A DNA stretch of 37,587 bases from Betaproteobacteria bacterium (GCA_005882995.1 VBCY01000133.1:1-37587); one strand, 5' to 3'. Shown: positions 1 through 10,944, counted from the first letter of the stretch. Numbers and translations are program-made. The notes: generated from the letters alone by a model not told the origin.

Positions 1-574
1 CGTCCACGAGAAAATCCACGATGCCTTCGTCTCGGCGTTCGTCGCCGAGGTGAAGGGCTACAGGATCGGCGATCCGATGGACGACTCCACGTACATCGGT
101 CCCATCACCCGCCGGCCTCAGCTCGAGGTGCTGAAGCGCCAGGTCGCCGATGCGCGCAGGAAGGGTGGCAAGCTGCTCACCGGCGGGCATGTCATCCGAA
201 GGAAGGGAAACTGGTTCGAGCCCACCGTCTTCGTGAACGTCGATCATCGAATGGCGCTGATGAAGGACGAGAGCTTCGGTCCCATCATCGGCATCGAGAA
301 AGTAAAAGACGACGCCGAGGCGGTTGCGCTCATGAACGACACCGAGTACGGGCTGACGGCAGGCGTTTACACACCGGACGAAAGGCGCGGACGCCACATC
401 CTGGCCCACGTCCGCTCAGGCTCGGTCTACTGGAATTGCTGTGACCGTGTGAGCCCGCGCTTGCCATGGTCGGGTGTCGGGCGTTCTGGCATTGGACTTA
501 CGCTCTCGACGTACGGCATTCAGACCTTCACTCGCCCAAAAGCATGGCATCTGCGAAGTTCGCTACCGGGTTGA
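1..574 (+). CDS. Aldehyde dehydrogenase family protein, C-terminal part (5' end outside window)
   Basis: The frame is open from base 2 to the TGA at 572-574, so only the last ~190 residues of an enzyme usually near 480-500 residues are present. They match the C-terminal half of the NAD(P)-dependent aldehyde dehydrogenase fold: an IGDPMD segment, a YIGPI segment, the MKDESFGPI motif whose Glu contacts the nicotinamide ribose, and an NCCDRVSPRLPWSG segment near the end with a STYGIQTFTRPK tail. The catalytic Cys and general-base Glu lie upstream of the window. The family normally oxidises aldehydes to acids in the cytoplasm. The substrate cannot be told from this fragment. It is a different gene from the phosphonoacetaldehyde dehydrogenase at 10945, which has a different C-terminus. 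Confidence 0.9.
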   Translation, partial: VHEKIHDAFVSAFVAEVKGYRIGDPMDDSTYIGPITRRPQLEVLKRQVADARRKGGKLLTGGHVIRRKGNWFEPTVFVNVDHRMALMKDESFGPIIGIEKVKDDAEAVALMNDTEYGLTAGVYTPDERRGRHILAHVRSGSVYWNCCDRVSPRLPWSGVGRSGIGLTLSTYGIQTFTRPKAWHLRSSLPG

Positions 575-587
575 CCCTCCCGCGGCG

Positions 588-607
588 GGTGTTACCTTTG
601 TAATACC
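588..607. promoter_or_regulatory. Inverted repeat upstream of antitoxin remnant, possible operator
   Basis: GGTGTTAC, four spacer bases, then GTAATACC form an inverted repeat with one mismatch, ending 16 bases before the ATG at 624. Ribbon-helix-helix antitoxins commonly autorepress through palindromes placed like this. AGAAGG at 608-613 could be the ribosome binding site. The role is inferred, and the downstream genes are decayed. Confidence 0.35.
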
Positions 608-623
608 AGAAGGCAAAAACCCG

Positions 624-891
624 ATGCCAGTCTCCACCACCCTCAAGCTCCCCGAAAAGCTGAAGGCGCGTGTCGGCGCCGCCGCCGCGGCTGCGCGCAA
701 GACCCCGCATGCATTCATGGTCGACGCGATCGAACTGCAGACCGCCCTTTGCGAGCCTCGGTGCGGCGTTCGCCGCGCGCGAGGAGGTCGCCTAATACGG
801 CCTCGTCTTCGACGGCGACGAGGTCTTGAGCTAGCTCAAGGCACGCCTCGAGCAACGCAGATCGCGGCGACCGCGCAAGCGGAAACTCTAA
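624..891 (+). pseudogene. Decayed CopG/ParD-type ribbon-helix-helix antitoxin
   Basis: From ATG 624 the product begins MPVSTTLKLPEKLKARV and runs through KTPHAFMVDAIELQTAL, the N-terminus of a CopG/ParD-like ribbon-helix-helix antitoxin with its DNA-binding beta strand. Around 750-766 the homologous reading moves to another frame (AFAAREEVA), where YGLVFDGDEV and LKARLEQRR follow. That frame is broken by TAA at 793 and TAG at 832 and ends at TAA 889, one base before the toxin start. One frameshift plus two nonsense codons indicate decay. The family binds and neutralises the co-encoded ParE/RelE toxin and represses its own promoter; a functional antitoxin is unlikely here. Confidence 0.75.
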
Positions 892-892
892 G

Positions 893-1189
893 GTGCCGCG
901 GCTCGTCTTCGCGCCGCGCGCGTTGGACGATCTCACATCGGCTGACCAACTTCCTGCTCGAGCAATCGCCGGCATTGGACGAGGCGACTGCACCGATCAT
1001 CATCAGCGGCCTGCAGGCGCTGAAGCTGCATCCGCTGATCGGACGGTACGGCAAACGGAACGCGGCCTGCGTGAACTGCTGATTTCGTGCGGCCGCACCG
1101 GCTATGTCGCTCTTTATGAATACCATCCTGCGACTGACGCGGTACTCGTCCTTGCTGTCAGGCACCAGCGCGAGACTAGGGCCTGTTAA
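893..1189 (+). pseudogene. Decayed ParE/RelE-type toxin
   Basis: The gene begins at GTG 893 with PRLVFAPRALDDL, a typical ParE start. The family-like sequence then continues in the next frame (LTNFLLEQSP, then APIIISGLQALKLHPLIGR, about 940-1055) and returns to the first frame (GLRELLISCGRTGYVALYEY, then DAVLVLAVRHQRE) to TAA 1187-1189. Two compensating indels, near 935-945 and 1055-1065, therefore scramble the central helical hairpin while leaving both ends readable. The uninterrupted 98-residue frame is not the ancestral protein. Family members inhibit gyrase or cleave mRNA; this copy is probably inactive. It lies directly behind the antitoxin remnant, as in an intact parDE operon. Confidence 0.75.
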
Positions 1190-1241
1190 AGGCCCTAATT
1201 GGGGGAAAGGGGCATGCTCGAACCCTAACTGCAGATCGGCG

Positions 1242-2108
1242 CTAAGGGGCGCCAGAAGGGTCTTGCAGCCGCGCCGCCCTCAACGTGTTGGATAGCAGCA
1301 TCGCAATGGTCATCGGGCCCACGCCTCCAGGCACCGGTGTGATCCACCCCGCCCGCTCCCTGGCTCGCTCGAAATCGACGTCGCCGCGCAGCTTTCCCTC
1401 GGGCGTGCGATTGGTGCCGACATCGATGACGATGGCGCCAGGCCTGATCCAGTCGCCTTGAACGAAGCGAAGCCGGCCCATCGCGGCAACCACGATGTCG
1501 GCCGTTCCCACGAGCCTCGGCAGATCGCGCGTCGCGGTGTGGCAGACCGTCACCGTGCAGCGTGCCATCAGCAATTCCAGCGCCATCGGCCGGCCGACGA
1601 TGTTCGATTGACCGATGATCACCGCGTGCTTGCCGACCAACTCTTCGCCCGTTTCGCGCAGCAGTATCATGCATCCTTGCGGCGTGCATGGCCGCAGCAC
1701 CGGCCGCTTGAGCAAAAGGCGCCCCATGTTGTAGGGAGTGAGACCGTCGACATCCTTGCGCGGATCGATGCGCTCGGTAACGGCGTCGGTGTCGATGTGC
1801 TTCGGCAAGGGAAGCTGCACCAGTATCCCGTGCACGGAAGCATCGGCGTTGAGCTGATCGACGAGTGACAACAGCTCGGGCTGGGCAACGCTCGCCGGCA
1901 GATCGAAGGAGAGCGAACGCATCCCCACGGCTTCGGTCGTCGCGCGCTTGTTGCGCACGTAAACCTGCGAAGCTGCGTTGTCGCCGACGAGGACTACGGC
2001 AAGGCCGGGTACGGACCTGCCCGACGCGGAGCGAGCCGACGCTTGTCCCGAGACTTCGGCGGTGATTCGCGCGGCGCAAGCTTTGCCGTCAATGATTCGG
2101 GCAGCCAT
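1242..2108 (-). CDS. folD: Bifunctional methylene-THF dehydrogenase / methenyl-THF cyclohydrolase FolD
   Basis: This 288-residue cytoplasmic enzyme oxidises 5,10-methylene-tetrahydrofolate with NADP and hydrolyses the methenyl product to 10-formyl-tetrahydrofolate. Y50 and K54 in QVYVRNKRAT are the folate-site Tyr and catalytic Lys. VQLPLP, KDVDGLTPYN, PCTPQG, the Rossmann motif GQSNIVGRP and PVPGGVGPMT follow in the usual order. Length is normal. It sits 28 bases behind the HAD phosphatase gene on the same strand, so the two are probably co-transcribed. It is a housekeeping C1 enzyme, but would also consume methylene-THF made by the flavoenzyme at 16688 if that enzyme uses folate; that link is inference. 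Confidence 0.97.
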   Translation of the reverse strand: MAARIIDGKACAARITAEVSGQASARSASGRSVPGLAVVLVGDNAASQVYVRNKRATTEAVGMRSLSFDLPASVAQPELLSLVDQLNADASVHGILVQLPLPKHIDTDAVTERIDPRKDVDGLTPYNMGRLLLKRPVLRPCTPQGCMILLRETGEELVGKHAVIIGQSNIVGRPMALELLMARCTVTVCHTATRDLPRLVGTADIVVAAMGRLRFVQGDWIRPGAIVIDVGTNRTPEGKLRGDVDFERARERAGWITPVPGGVGPMTIAMLLSNTLRAARLQDPSGAP

Positions 2109-2136
2109 CGAGCCCTTCTTACAAAAAGCGCGAATT

Positions 2137-2808
2137 CTAACCGATTCTCAGCACGGGCCAGCCTCGTTCGGCTGCAAGCGCCTCTAGTGTCGAGTCAGGA
2201 TTCACAGCCACCGGATCGGTGACGCGCGAAAGCAGCGGGATATCGTTGCGGGAGTCGCTGTAGAACCAGCTGCGGCGAAATACGGAGAAGCGAAGCCCCC
2301 TCGATTCGAGCCATGCTTCGAGGCGCGCGATCTTGCCCTCGCGCATGTTGGGAGTGCCCATGATCTTGCCGGTGTACGCGCCGTGGCGAATCTGCGGCTC
2401 GGTGCTAATCAGATGCTCGAAGCCGAACTCGCGGGCGATCGGTTCGGTCAGGAACCGGTTCGCGGCGGTCGTGAGCACCGTGAGGTCGCCCTGGGCGATA
2501 TGCCGGTGGACCAACTCGCGTGCCGCCGCGGAGATCGCCGGCATGATCATGGTGCGCATGTACTCGGCGTGCCAGGCTCCGAGCTGGCTCGTCGAGTGCC
2601 GTGCGAGCGTCGATACGTAGAACTCGGTGTACTCGAGCGTACCCACGATTCCTCGGCGGTAACGATCGACCACGGCGCGATTTCGTTCCTCGAATTCGGC
2701 GCGATCGAGCACCCCCTGCCCGATCAGGAATTCGATCCATGCTTCATCGCAGTCATTGGACAGGAGCGTGCGATCCAGATCGAAAAGCGCGAGGACGTCG
2801 GCAGGCAT
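2137..2808 (-). CDS. HAD superfamily subfamily IB phosphatase
   Basis: A 223-residue HAD-like hydrolase. Motif I is FDLDRT (D10 nucleophile, D12 acid/base), motif II is the Thr of VLTTAANRF, and motif IV is YSDSRNDIP with two acidic residues for Mg. The helical cap between motifs I and II is the type seen in SerB/CicA-like IB enzymes that dephosphorylate small phosphomonoesters. Relatives include phosphoserine phosphatases and some histidinol-phosphatases; the substrate is not resolvable here. It starts at ATG 2808, only 26 bases from the divergent Nudix gene, and lies upstream of folD on the same strand. Confidence 0.85.
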   Translation of the reverse strand: MPADVLALFDLDRTLLSNDCDEAWIEFLIGQGVLDRAEFEERNRAVVDRYRRGIVGTLEYTEFYVSTLARHSTSQLGAWHAEYMRTMIMPAISAAARELVHRHIAQGDLTVLTTAANRFLTEPIAREFGFEHLISTEPQIRHGAYTGKIMGTPNMREGKIARLEAWLESRGLRFSVFRRSWFYSDSRNDIPLLSRVTDPVAVNPDSTLEALAAERGWPVLRIG

Positions 2809-2834
2809 CGAGGGGAAAGCTCTACAATCGGCGC

Positions 2835-3731
2835 GTGGACATCACGGCCATTGTAACCGCCCTGCGCGAGCGCTTAGAACGCGTGCTGAGCCCGCCCCGC
2901 GGGCATTACCGGCCACTCTTGGTCGGCGGCGACGCGGTGGGATGGCTCGACGGCGAGCGCGCCAGCCGCCTCGCCGCATTCGCCGATGTGTTCCACGTCG
3001 AGCAACGCCGCGTCGGCTTTGTCGCGGGATTGATCGACTGCGCCGCGCGCACGCAGGCGCTCTATCATGTCGCCCGTGCGCTCGCGGATGAGGGGCTGCT
3101 CACGGCATGGCGCAACGAACGCTATGCTGTCGCGCCGGCGCCCGGAGCGCCTGCTCTATTCGAGCTCGAGCGCGCTGCGGCGCGCTATTTCGGCATTCAA
3201 ACCTTCGCCGCGCACGTCAATGGATTGGTTCGCTGCGACGACGCTACGCGCATGTGGCTCGCGAGACGCAGCGCTGCCAAGGCCATCGATCCGGGCCTGC
3301 TAGACAATCTTGTCGGCGGCGGGATCGCTGCCGGCTCGGGGATTCAGGCAACTCTCGTCAAGGAGGCGTGGGAAGAGGCGGGTATACCCGACGCGGTGGC
3401 TACCCAGGCAAAACCGGCAGGAGTCCTCCACATCTGCCGCGCCCAGCCCGACGGCTTGCAGCGCGAGACCATCTTTGTGCACGACCTGTGGCTCGACGCG
3501 GATTTCGTCCCCGTGTGCCAGGATGGCGAAGTCGTAGAGCATCGGCTGCTGACGATGGTCCAGGCGGCCAGCGTGGCGACAAATTCTGTCGGATGCGACG
3601 TCGTCACCGCGGATGCGAGCCTGGTGATCGTGGATTGCCTGATCCGCCACGGCGTGATCGCGATGGACCTTCGCGACTATGCGGCCCTCTCAAAGTTACG
3701 ACACCCGACGCTGGAGCTTACGCCGCCCTGA
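2835..3731 (+). CDS. DUF4743 / Nudix hydrolase (Tnr3-N / YJR142W-like)
   Basis: I take GTG 2835 as the start because homology-like sequence ([17 protein letters not shown]) begins there; the open frame runs further upstream only through the antisense of the phosphatase gene. The 298-residue product has an N-terminal DUF4743 region (about 1-140) and a C-terminal Nudix domain. In the Nudix box, [15 protein letters not shown] then KEAWEEAGI, the metal-binding glutamates are kept, but the Glu before the x7 spacer is Ser and the Arg is Lys. Relatives fused to thiamin pyrophosphokinase in yeasts remove oxidised thiamin diphosphates, so damage control in thiamin metabolism is plausible. The 3' end overlaps the convergent phnW by 14 bases. 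Confidence 0.85.
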   Translation: MDITAIVTALRERLERVLSPPRGHYRPLLVGGDAVGWLDGERASRLAAFADVFHVEQRRVGFVAGLIDCAARTQALYHVARALADEGLLTAWRNERYAVAPAPGAPALFELERAAARYFGIQTFAAHVNGLVRCDDATRMWLARRSAAKAIDPGLLDNLVGGGIAAGSGIQATLVKEAWEEAGIPDAVATQAKPAGVLHICRAQPDGLQRETIFVHDLWLDADFVPVCQDGEVVEHRLLTMVQAASVATNSVGCDVVTADASLVIVDCLIRHGVIAMDLRDYAALSKLRHPTLELTPP

Positions 3732-4857
3732 CCGCACGCGGAGCGATCTGCTTGATTCCCAGCTCGTCCAGTGCGTCGCGCACCGCATTGACCGCGTGAC
3801 GCATCTCATCGGGGCCGATCGCGCCGATGCATCCGACGCGGAAGGTTTCGAGCTGAGTGAGCTTGCCTGGATAGAGAATGAAGCCCTTGTCACGGACACG
3901 ATCGTAGAATGCCTTGAAGACGTATTTCGAATCCGCCGGAGCATGAAAGGTGACAATGATGGGAGCCTGCAGCTTCGCATCGACAAAAACGCGGAAGCCG
4001 AGCTCCATCATCCCGCTCACGAGCATTTCGTAGTTGGCCGTGTAGCGCGCCAGCCGCGCTGCCTGGCCGCCGGCGGCGCGATACTGTTCGAGCGCTGCAT
4101 CGAGCGCAACGACGACGTGGGTCGGAGGCGTATAGCGCCATTGCGTCGTCTTTTCCATGTACTGCCACTGGTCATGGAGGTCGAGCGAAAGCGACGTCGA
4201 GTTTCCTGCGCTTCGCTCCAGAACCGACCTGCGGGCAAAGACGAAGCCCATGCCCGGCGGACCTTCGATGCACTTGCCAGAGGCGGCAACCAGCGCATCG
4301 AACGGTGTTTTGGCCGCATCGATGGGAAGCGCTCCGAACGAGCTCATGGCGTCGACGATGAGCCCTTTTCTACGGCTCTCGACCGCTGCCGCGATCTCCG
4401 GCAATGGATTGAGAATGCCGGTCGAGGTTTCGCAGTGAATCATAGCCACGTGGGTGATGCTCGCGTCGGCATCGAGTGCTCGCGTGACGTCGGCGACGCT
4501 GATCGCCTGGTCGTCTGGGGCTTCGACGACGGACAAATGGCGTCCCATCATCTCGGTCAGGCGTGCCATGCGCTTGCCGTAGGCGCCGTTCACCAATGCC
4601 AGCAAGTGCCCGTTCCGTGGAACCAGCGTGTTGACGGCGGCCTCGACGGAGAACGTGCCGCTTCCTTGCATGGGCACGCACACGTGGCTGGCCGCGCCGT
4701 TGATGATCGCGGTAAGCCGCTCGCGAACGCGTGCTGTCACAGCATTGAAGTGGCTGTCCCAGGAACCCCAGTCGCGCAGCATCGCCGTTTTGGTCGCGAG
4801 CGACGTGGTCAGCGGTCCAGGGGTCAGGAGGATGGGGTCTCGGTCGAAATGGCTCAT
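3718..4857 (-). CDS. phnW: 2-aminoethylphosphonate:pyruvate aminotransferase PhnW
   Basis: This PLP enzyme transfers the amino group of 2-aminoethylphosphonate to pyruvate, giving phosphonoacetaldehyde and alanine. From ATG 4857 it has 379 residues, close to family size. [13 protein letters not shown] opens the fold, [11 protein letters not shown] binds the cofactor phosphate, D169 in VDAMSSFG contacts the pyridine nitrogen, and K195 in [11 protein letters not shown] forms the Schiff base, all near the positions in characterised PhnW. An upstream extension of the frame crosses the permease gene and is not used. It is last in the minus-strand operon, 20 bases after the permease stop. The aldehyde product would feed PhnY on the opposite strand. 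Confidence 0.96.
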   Translation of the reverse strand: MSHFDRDPILLTPGPLTTSLATKTAMLRDWGSWDSHFNAVTARVRERLTAIINGAASHVCVPMQGSGTFSVEAAVNTLVPRNGHLLALVNGAYGKRMARLTEMMGRHLSVVEAPDDQAISVADVTRALDADASITHVAMIHCETSTGILNPLPEIAAAVESRRKGLIVDAMSSFGALPIDAAKTPFDALVAASGKCIEGPPGMGFVFARRSVLERSAGNSTSLSLDLHDQWQYMEKTTQWRYTPPTHVVVALDAALEQYRAAGGQAARLARYTANYEMLVSGMMELGFRVFVDAKLQAPIIVTFHAPADSKYVFKAFYDRVRDKGFILYPGKLTQLETFRVGCIGAIGPDEMRHAVNAVRDALDELGIKQIAPRAVRAA

Positions 4858-4877
4858 GGTTGGACTCTTCGCGAGGG

Positions 4878-6602
4878 CTAGACGGTGACGGGTCTGCGCC
4901 ACGCCTGCGTGCGCACGAGCAGGAAGCGGGTGACGACAGCGTAGATAACGCACACCGTCGTCGATGCGGCGACGATCAGCGTTGCCATCGCAGCCGCCGC
5001 GCCTATCTCTCCGGCGTCGTCGAGGTTGAGGATGGCGAGCGAGGCAAGCTTGGTGTCCGGCGAATACAGGAATACCACCGCCGAAATCGTCGTCATGGCG
5101 TTGACGAATAGATAGCGTCCGATGTCGAGAATCGCCGGAAGGCATACCGGGATGGTGACCCGGAAAAACGTCTTGTAGAAAGGGACTTTGAGACTTGCAG
5201 AAACCGCTTCGAACTCGTTATCTAGCGCCTTTAGCGCGGTGACCGCGGTCAGGTGACTCGACGTGTAGTAGTGGATGATAGTCGAGATCACAAGGATCGC
5301 CATTCCGTGGTACAGGACATTGAGCGGATTGTCCGGGTGGTTGAAGAAAAAAATGTAACCGAGTCCAAGGACCATGCCGGGCACTCCCATCGGGATCGCC
5401 GCCAGCAGGCGGATCAGCGCCCGCAGCGCGGACATTCCGCGTGTCTTCTCGAGGAGATATGCGCCGCCGAAAATCAGCACCGTGCCGACGAGCGCGGTGA
5501 AAAACGCCATCTCCAAGCTGTTGAAGAACGCAGAGATCACGCCGCCATCGACCAGCCCGAAAGTGTAATGGCGCATGCTGAACGACTTGTCGTAGGGCCA
5601 GAGCTTGATGAACGAGGTGTAGATCGCCATGCCCAGCACCGCGAGAAGCAGCGTGCAGACGGTGACGCAGAAGCCAAGCATGGCGACATCGAAGGCCGGC
5701 TTCGGCTTGGGCGCAAAGGGCACGGCGCGAGAGGAAAATTGTGCCTGAAGCCTCCCCTGCATCGTCGAATCGATCACGAACGCAACCAGCACCGGAACGA
5801 GAAGAACCAGGCTGACGACGGCGCCTTTATTGAAGTTCTGTTGCCCGATGACCTGTTTGAAGATATCGAGCGCCAGCACGTTGAAGTTGCCGCCGATCAC
5901 CTTGGGGATGCCAAACTCGCTCACCGTATACGAGAAGACAACCATGGCTGCGCTGATCAGCCCGTATTTCGCCCCGGGCAAGGTGATGGTGAAGAATCGG
6001 CGCAGCGTTGGCGTTCCCAACGACTCCGCCGCCTCGTATAGGCGCCCGTCGGCGAGCAGCAACGCGGTGAGCACGATCATCAGAGCATGTGGAAAAGCGG
6101 CGTAGACGCTGCTGATGATGATGCCAGTGGGTCCATAGACGCTGGCGCCGCCGAGTGTCCATTTGAGCACACCCTGCGTTCCGAACCACTGGATGAATGA
6201 AATCGCGGGCAGCAACGACGGCGCGAGGATCGGCGTGAGCGCGACCAGGCGCAGCGTGCTCTTGAACGGCATGCAGCTTCGGGTCAGCGCATAGGCGAAG
6301 CTGAAAGCCAGCGGCACCGTGATCGCAGTGACTGCACCGGCGATCGAGAGCGTGTGCACAATCGACTGACGTAGCGCCGGGGTGTCGAAGTAATCGCGAA
6401 ACTGCTGCAGGCCTACAAAAGCGCCGTCGCGATCCTGGACGCTTTTCACCAGGATCATGGCGAGCGGCGCGAGCAGGAACACCACCAGCGCCAGACACAT
6501 GCCCAGCAGCAATAACTGGGAGAGCCGGTCGTGCCAGTGCGCGATCGGCTTGATGCGCGTCGCGGTTGCCGGCGAGAGCGCTTCGACGGTTGCGGTCGTC
6601 AT
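4878..6602 (-). CDS. phnU: 2-aminoethylphosphonate ABC transporter permease, two fused permease halves
   Basis: A 574-residue inner-membrane permease with about twelve predicted hydrophobic segments in two blocks. Each block carries its own EAA coupling loop for the ATPase: [15 protein letters not shown] near residue 190 and [16 protein letters not shown] near residue 490. It is therefore a tandem fusion of two permease subunits, as in the PhnU2/FbpB-like family, and no second permease gene is needed. It lies 13 bases behind the ATPase gene and 20 before phnW. Substrate specificity for aminoethylphosphonate is inferred from the phnW/phnA/phnY context; the family also includes iron and thiamin importers. 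Confidence 0.9.
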   Translation of the reverse strand: MTTATVEALSPATATRIKPIAHWHDRLSQLLLLGMCLALVVFLLAPLAMILVKSVQDRDGAFVGLQQFRDYFDTPALRQSIVHTLSIAGAVTAITVPLAFSFAYALTRSCMPFKSTLRLVALTPILAPSLLPAISFIQWFGTQGVLKWTLGGASVYGPTGIIISSVYAAFPHALMIVLTALLLADGRLYEAAESLGTPTLRRFFTITLPGAKYGLISAAMVVFSYTVSEFGIPKVIGGNFNVLALDIFKQVIGQQNFNKGAVVSLVLLVPVLVAFVIDSTMQGRLQAQFSSRAVPFAPKPKPAFDVAMLGFCVTVCTLLLAVLGMAIYTSFIKLWPYDKSFSMRHYTFGLVDGGVISAFFNSLEMAFFTALVGTVLIFGGAYLLEKTRGMSALRALIRLLAAIPMGVPGMVLGLGYIFFFNHPDNPLNVLYHGMAILVISTIIHYYTSSHLTAVTALKALDNEFEAVSASLKVPFYKTFFRVTIPVCLPAILDIGRYLFVNAMTTISAVVFLYSPDTKLASLAILNLDDAGEIGAAAAMATLIVAASTTVCVIYAVVTRFLLVRTQAWRRPVTV

Positions 6603-6615
6603 CGCGATCGCGAGA

Positions 6616-7707
6616 TCAGACTAGAAGCCGCATGCATTCCGGCGGCAAACCCACCGACAACGCCGCGCCGGGGCAGAGCTTCATGTCATCGATGGCATGC
6701 CGCGACATGTTGATCAGCAACGGCTGCTCCTCCGCGCCGGCGAGTTCAACGGTCACGTGGCAGAACGCACCGAGGAATTCCACTTTGGTCACTTTGGCGG
6801 ACGCTGTGTTGGGCATCGCTGCGGCAGCGCCGTTGATCATCACGTCTTCCGGACGAAGGTACAGACTCACTCGGGCGCCCGTAGAGAGCGCACCCGCGCC
6901 GGGCGCACCCTCGAGCAACAGGCGCCCGACCCGCAGCCGCCCACCACCCTCCGCCACCGCCGCCAGGACGTTGACCTTGCCGACGAAATCGGCGACGAAA
7001 GCCGACGCAGGCTCTCGATAGATCTGCTCGGGCGTTCCGATCTGCTCGATCACGCCATGGTTCATCACCACCACGCGATCAGCCATGGACAGCGCTTCTT
7101 CCTGATCATGCGTCACCATGACCGTCGTGACGCCCAGACGCTGCTGCAGCGCCCGGATCTCTCCGCGCAGGCGAACACGCTCGATGGCGTCCAGCGCGGA
7201 CAGTGGCTCGTCGAGCAGCAGCAATCCGGGCGCGGTCGCGAGCGCGCGCGCAAGTGCGATGCGCTGCTGCTGTCCACCGGAAAGCTGGCCCGGATACTTG
7301 CGACCCGCGTCGGGCAATCCGATGAGCTTGAGCAGCTCACTCACCCGTCGCTGGATCTCGTCGCGGCCCTTGCGCCGGTTGACCAGACCGTAGGCGACAT
7401 TATCGAAAATACTCAAGTTGGGAAACAGCGCATACGACTGGAACACGATGCCGTAGTCACGCTGCATAGCCGGCAGCCGGGAGATGTCGCGACCGCCCTG
7501 GACGATGCTACCCGAGTCCTGGGTCTCGAGTCCCGCAACGATGCGCAGCAGAGTCGTCTTGCCGCATCCCGAGGGGCCCAGGAAGATCACCAATTCGCCT
7601 CGTTCGACGGCGAGCCCTACGCCCTTCAGCGCGACAAACTTGCCGAAGGTCTTGCGGATGCTCTCGAGCTTGAGATACGAATCCTTGGATGCGGCCGCTT
7701 GCGGCAC
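6616..7707 (-). CDS. phnT: 2-aminoethylphosphonate ABC transporter ATP-binding protein
   Basis: A 363-residue ABC ATPase with Walker [10 protein letters not shown] (44-52), Q-loop Q90, signature LSGGQQQ (142-148), Walker B LLLLDEP and the switch His in VTHDQEEA, followed by a C-terminal TOBE-type domain of about 120 residues. The start is GTG 7707, supported by GGAG seven bases upstream. It energises uptake through the fused permease that follows. A strong hairpin separates it from the upstream binding-protein gene, suggesting lower expression than the binding protein. The substrate is inferred from neighbours. Confidence 0.93.
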   Translation of the reverse strand: MPQAAASKDSYLKLESIRKTFGKFVALKGVGLAVERGELVIFLGPSGCGKTTLLRIVAGLETQDSGSIVQGGRDISRLPAMQRDYGIVFQSYALFPNLSIFDNVAYGLVNRRKGRDEIQRRVSELLKLIGLPDAGRKYPGQLSGGQQQRIALARALATAPGLLLLDEPLSALDAIERVRLRGEIRALQQRLGVTTVMVTHDQEEALSMADRVVVMNHGVIEQIGTPEQIYREPASAFVADFVGKVNVLAAVAEGGGRLRVGRLLLEGAPGAGALSTGARVSLYLRPEDVMINGAAAAMPNTASAKVTKVEFLGAFCHVTVELAGAEEQPLLINMSRHAIDDMKLCPGAALSVGLPPECMRLLV

Positions 7708-7734
7708 TCTCGGTCTCCGACGCCCGTGAAAAGC

Positions 7735-7761
7735 ATCGCGCCCCTGTCAGCGGGGCGCGAT
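7735..7761 (-). terminator. Intercistronic hairpin between binding-protein and ATPase genes
   Basis: ATCGCGCCCC and GGGGCGCGAT form a perfect 10-bp stem with a 7-base loop in the 65-bp gap after the phnS stop. Read on the minus strand the stem is followed by GCTTTTC, a short T run. It could be a leaky terminator or a 3'-end protecting hairpin that keeps the binding-protein transcript more abundant than the rest of the operon, a common design in ABC importer operons. Confidence 0.65.
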
Positions 7762-7772
7762 CTTTACTCCGG

Positions 7773-8816
7773 TTACTTTGGCTCCGACTTGCCGTCGTAG
7801 CGCTTGGCCCATTCCGCGAGGATCTTGTCGCGGTTCTTAGCCGACCAGGCGAAATCGTTCTTCACCAGCCGCTGCTCGTAGTCGGCAGGAACGAAGTCGA
7901 GCGGCTTGGCCACGCCGGGCATGGCGAGCACCGCGAAGTTCTTCGCGAACAGCGCCATCGCTTCAGGAGTTGCAAGCCAGTCCATCAGCTTGCGAGCCGC
8001 GTCGACCTTCTTGGTGGTCTTCATGATGCCGGAGGCTTCCAGATCCCAGCCCAGGCCCTCCTTGGGAAAAATAATATCGATCGGCGCCCCGCCCTTTTTG
8101 GTGGTGACGGCGCGGTACTCGAAGGAGATGCCGATGGGGAACTCGCCGGTGCCCGCCTCGCGACAAGGCTTGGAACCTGAGTGCGTGTAATGAGCGACAT
8201 TGTCGTGGAGAGCATCCATGAATTTCCACGCATCCGCGTCGCCCCACATCTGCAGCCACCCGGCGACGTCGAGATAACCGGTTCCGGACGATGCCGGATT
8301 CGGCATGACGATCTTGCCCTTGTAGACCGGCTTGGTGAGATCCTTCCACGTTTCCGGCTTGGGAAGATTGAGCTTTCCGGCCTCGACGGTATTGAAGCAG
8401 ACCGCTGCGCCATACACATCCATGCCGACCCACTCCGGCGGGTTCTTCGGATCCCGGTATTGCGGCTGGATCTTATCGAGTCCCTTCGGCGCGTAGCCTT
8501 GCAGCATTCCTTCGTTGGAAAAAACCGCAAGGCTTGACGCGGACGTGCCGACGACCATATCCGCTTGCGGATTCGCTTTCTCGGCGAGCAGCTTGGCGGT
8601 TATCACGCCGGTCGAGTCACGCACCCACTTGATCGCGACGTCGGGATACGCCTTGTAGAAAGCATCCTCATAGGCCTTGATCTGATCGGTCTCGAGCGCG
8701 GTGTAGACCAGCAGCTCTGTTTTTTGTGCAACTGCCGAGACCGCCCAAAGCGCGACCAAGGCGACGGCCGCTCTGCCAATCGCTTGCCTCCATGACTTGC
8801 TTACCGCGAGATCCAT
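7773..8816 (-). CDS. phnS: 2-aminoethylphosphonate ABC transporter periplasmic binding protein
   Basis: From ATG 8816 the product has 347 residues with a signal peptide: positive n-region, hydrophobic stretch about 13-26 and a likely cleavage after AVSAVA at residue 30. The mature protein starts QKTELLVYTALE, the pattern of the FbpA/PotD-like binding-protein fold, and contains ADMVVGTSASS and PNPASSGTGYLD ligand-loop segments. A longer frame to 8891 exists, but GGGAGG at 8826-8821, four bases before ATG 8816, and the signal peptide fix the start. It is the first gene of the minus-strand importer operon and faces the divergent phnR. The ligand is inferred from context and resemblance to PhnS2-type proteins. 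Confidence 0.92.
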   Translation of the reverse strand: MDLAVSKSWRQAIGRAAVALVALWAVSAVAQKTELLVYTALETDQIKAYEDAFYKAYPDVAIKWVRDSTGVITAKLLAEKANPQADMVVGTSASSLAVFSNEGMLQGYAPKGLDKIQPQYRDPKNPPEWVGMDVYGAAVCFNTVEAGKLNLPKPETWKDLTKPVYKGKIVMPNPASSGTGYLDVAGWLQMWGDADAWKFMDALHDNVAHYTHSGSKPCREAGTGEFPIGISFEYRAVTTKKGGAPIDIIFPKEGLGWDLEASGIMKTTKKVDAARKLMDWLATPEAMALFAKNFAVLAMPGVAKPLDFVPADYEQRLVKNDFAWSAKNRDKILAEWAKRYDGKSEPK

Positions 8817-8820
8817 AAAC

Positions 8821-8826
8821 CCTCCC
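8821..8826 (-). promoter_or_regulatory. Ribosome binding site deciding the phnS start
   Basis: On the minus strand GGGAGG lies four bases before ATG 8816. It supports this start over upstream in-frame codons reaching 8891. Confidence 0.75.
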
Positions 8827-8862
8827 AAGAGTTGATCCACTCGACAAAAGCGGAACCGAAAA

Positions 8863-8891
8863 ATGCTACCCCGGCTGCAATCCCCAGGCAA
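8863..8891 (-). promoter_or_regulatory. Possible promoter of the phnSTUW operon
   Basis: Minus-strand TTGCCT (8891-8886) and TAGCAT (8868-8863) are separated by 17 bases, each matching the sigma-70 boxes at four of six positions, with a leader of about 40 bases to phnS. This is a weak match; the divergent control region makes it plausible. Confidence 0.3.
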
Positions 8892-8950
8892 TGATGCAGG
8901 TGTTTTTGTAATGCATCGATGAATAACGCGATGCGCGCCGGTGGATTCCA

Positions 8951-8964
8951 GATTGTTGACAATC
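8951..8964. promoter_or_regulatory. Palindromic operator candidate for PhnR
   Basis: GATTGT-TG-ACAATC is a perfect 6-bp inverted repeat. Short palindromes of the ATTGTnnACAAT kind are typical operators of FCD-type GntR regulators. It overlaps the -35 box of the phnR promoter, the usual place for autorepression, and lies between the two divergent phosphonate operons. Binding by PhnR is inferred. Confidence 0.6.
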
Positions 8965-8984
8965 TACACGCTGAGCAGTCTAAT
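8956..8984 (+). promoter_or_regulatory. Sigma-70 promoter of phnR and the phosphonate operon
   Basis: TTGACA (8956-8961), a 17-base spacer and TCTAAT (8979-8984) match the consensus at six of six and five of six positions with ideal spacing. Transcription would begin near 8990-8992, essentially at the ATG at 8991, so the mRNA may be leaderless if that codon is used. Confidence 0.6.
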
Positions 8985-8990
8985 CGCAAG

Positions 8991-10905
<1,915 letters not shown>

Positions 10906-10944
10906 CGCGATGAGCCGCCTCGACGCCGTGCGATCGGTCCAGCC

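Noticed and set aside
571-604. TTGACC with TGTAAT as promoter of the antitoxin remnant
   Set aside because: The spacer is 22 bases, too long for a sigma-70 promoter.
474-1082. Single 202-residue gene
   Set aside because: It is a chance join of the antitoxin N-terminus, out-of-frame antitoxin tail and out-of-frame toxin middle, so it is split into two pseudogenes.
1177-1197. Hairpin TAGGGCCT/AGGCCCTA as a terminator for folD or the toxin
   Set aside because: The stem is perfect, but no T run follows on either strand, so termination is not supported.
3679-4881. 400-residue plus-strand open frame over phnW
   Set aside because: Antisense shadow of phnW; composition rich in Arg, His and Asp with no recognisable fold.
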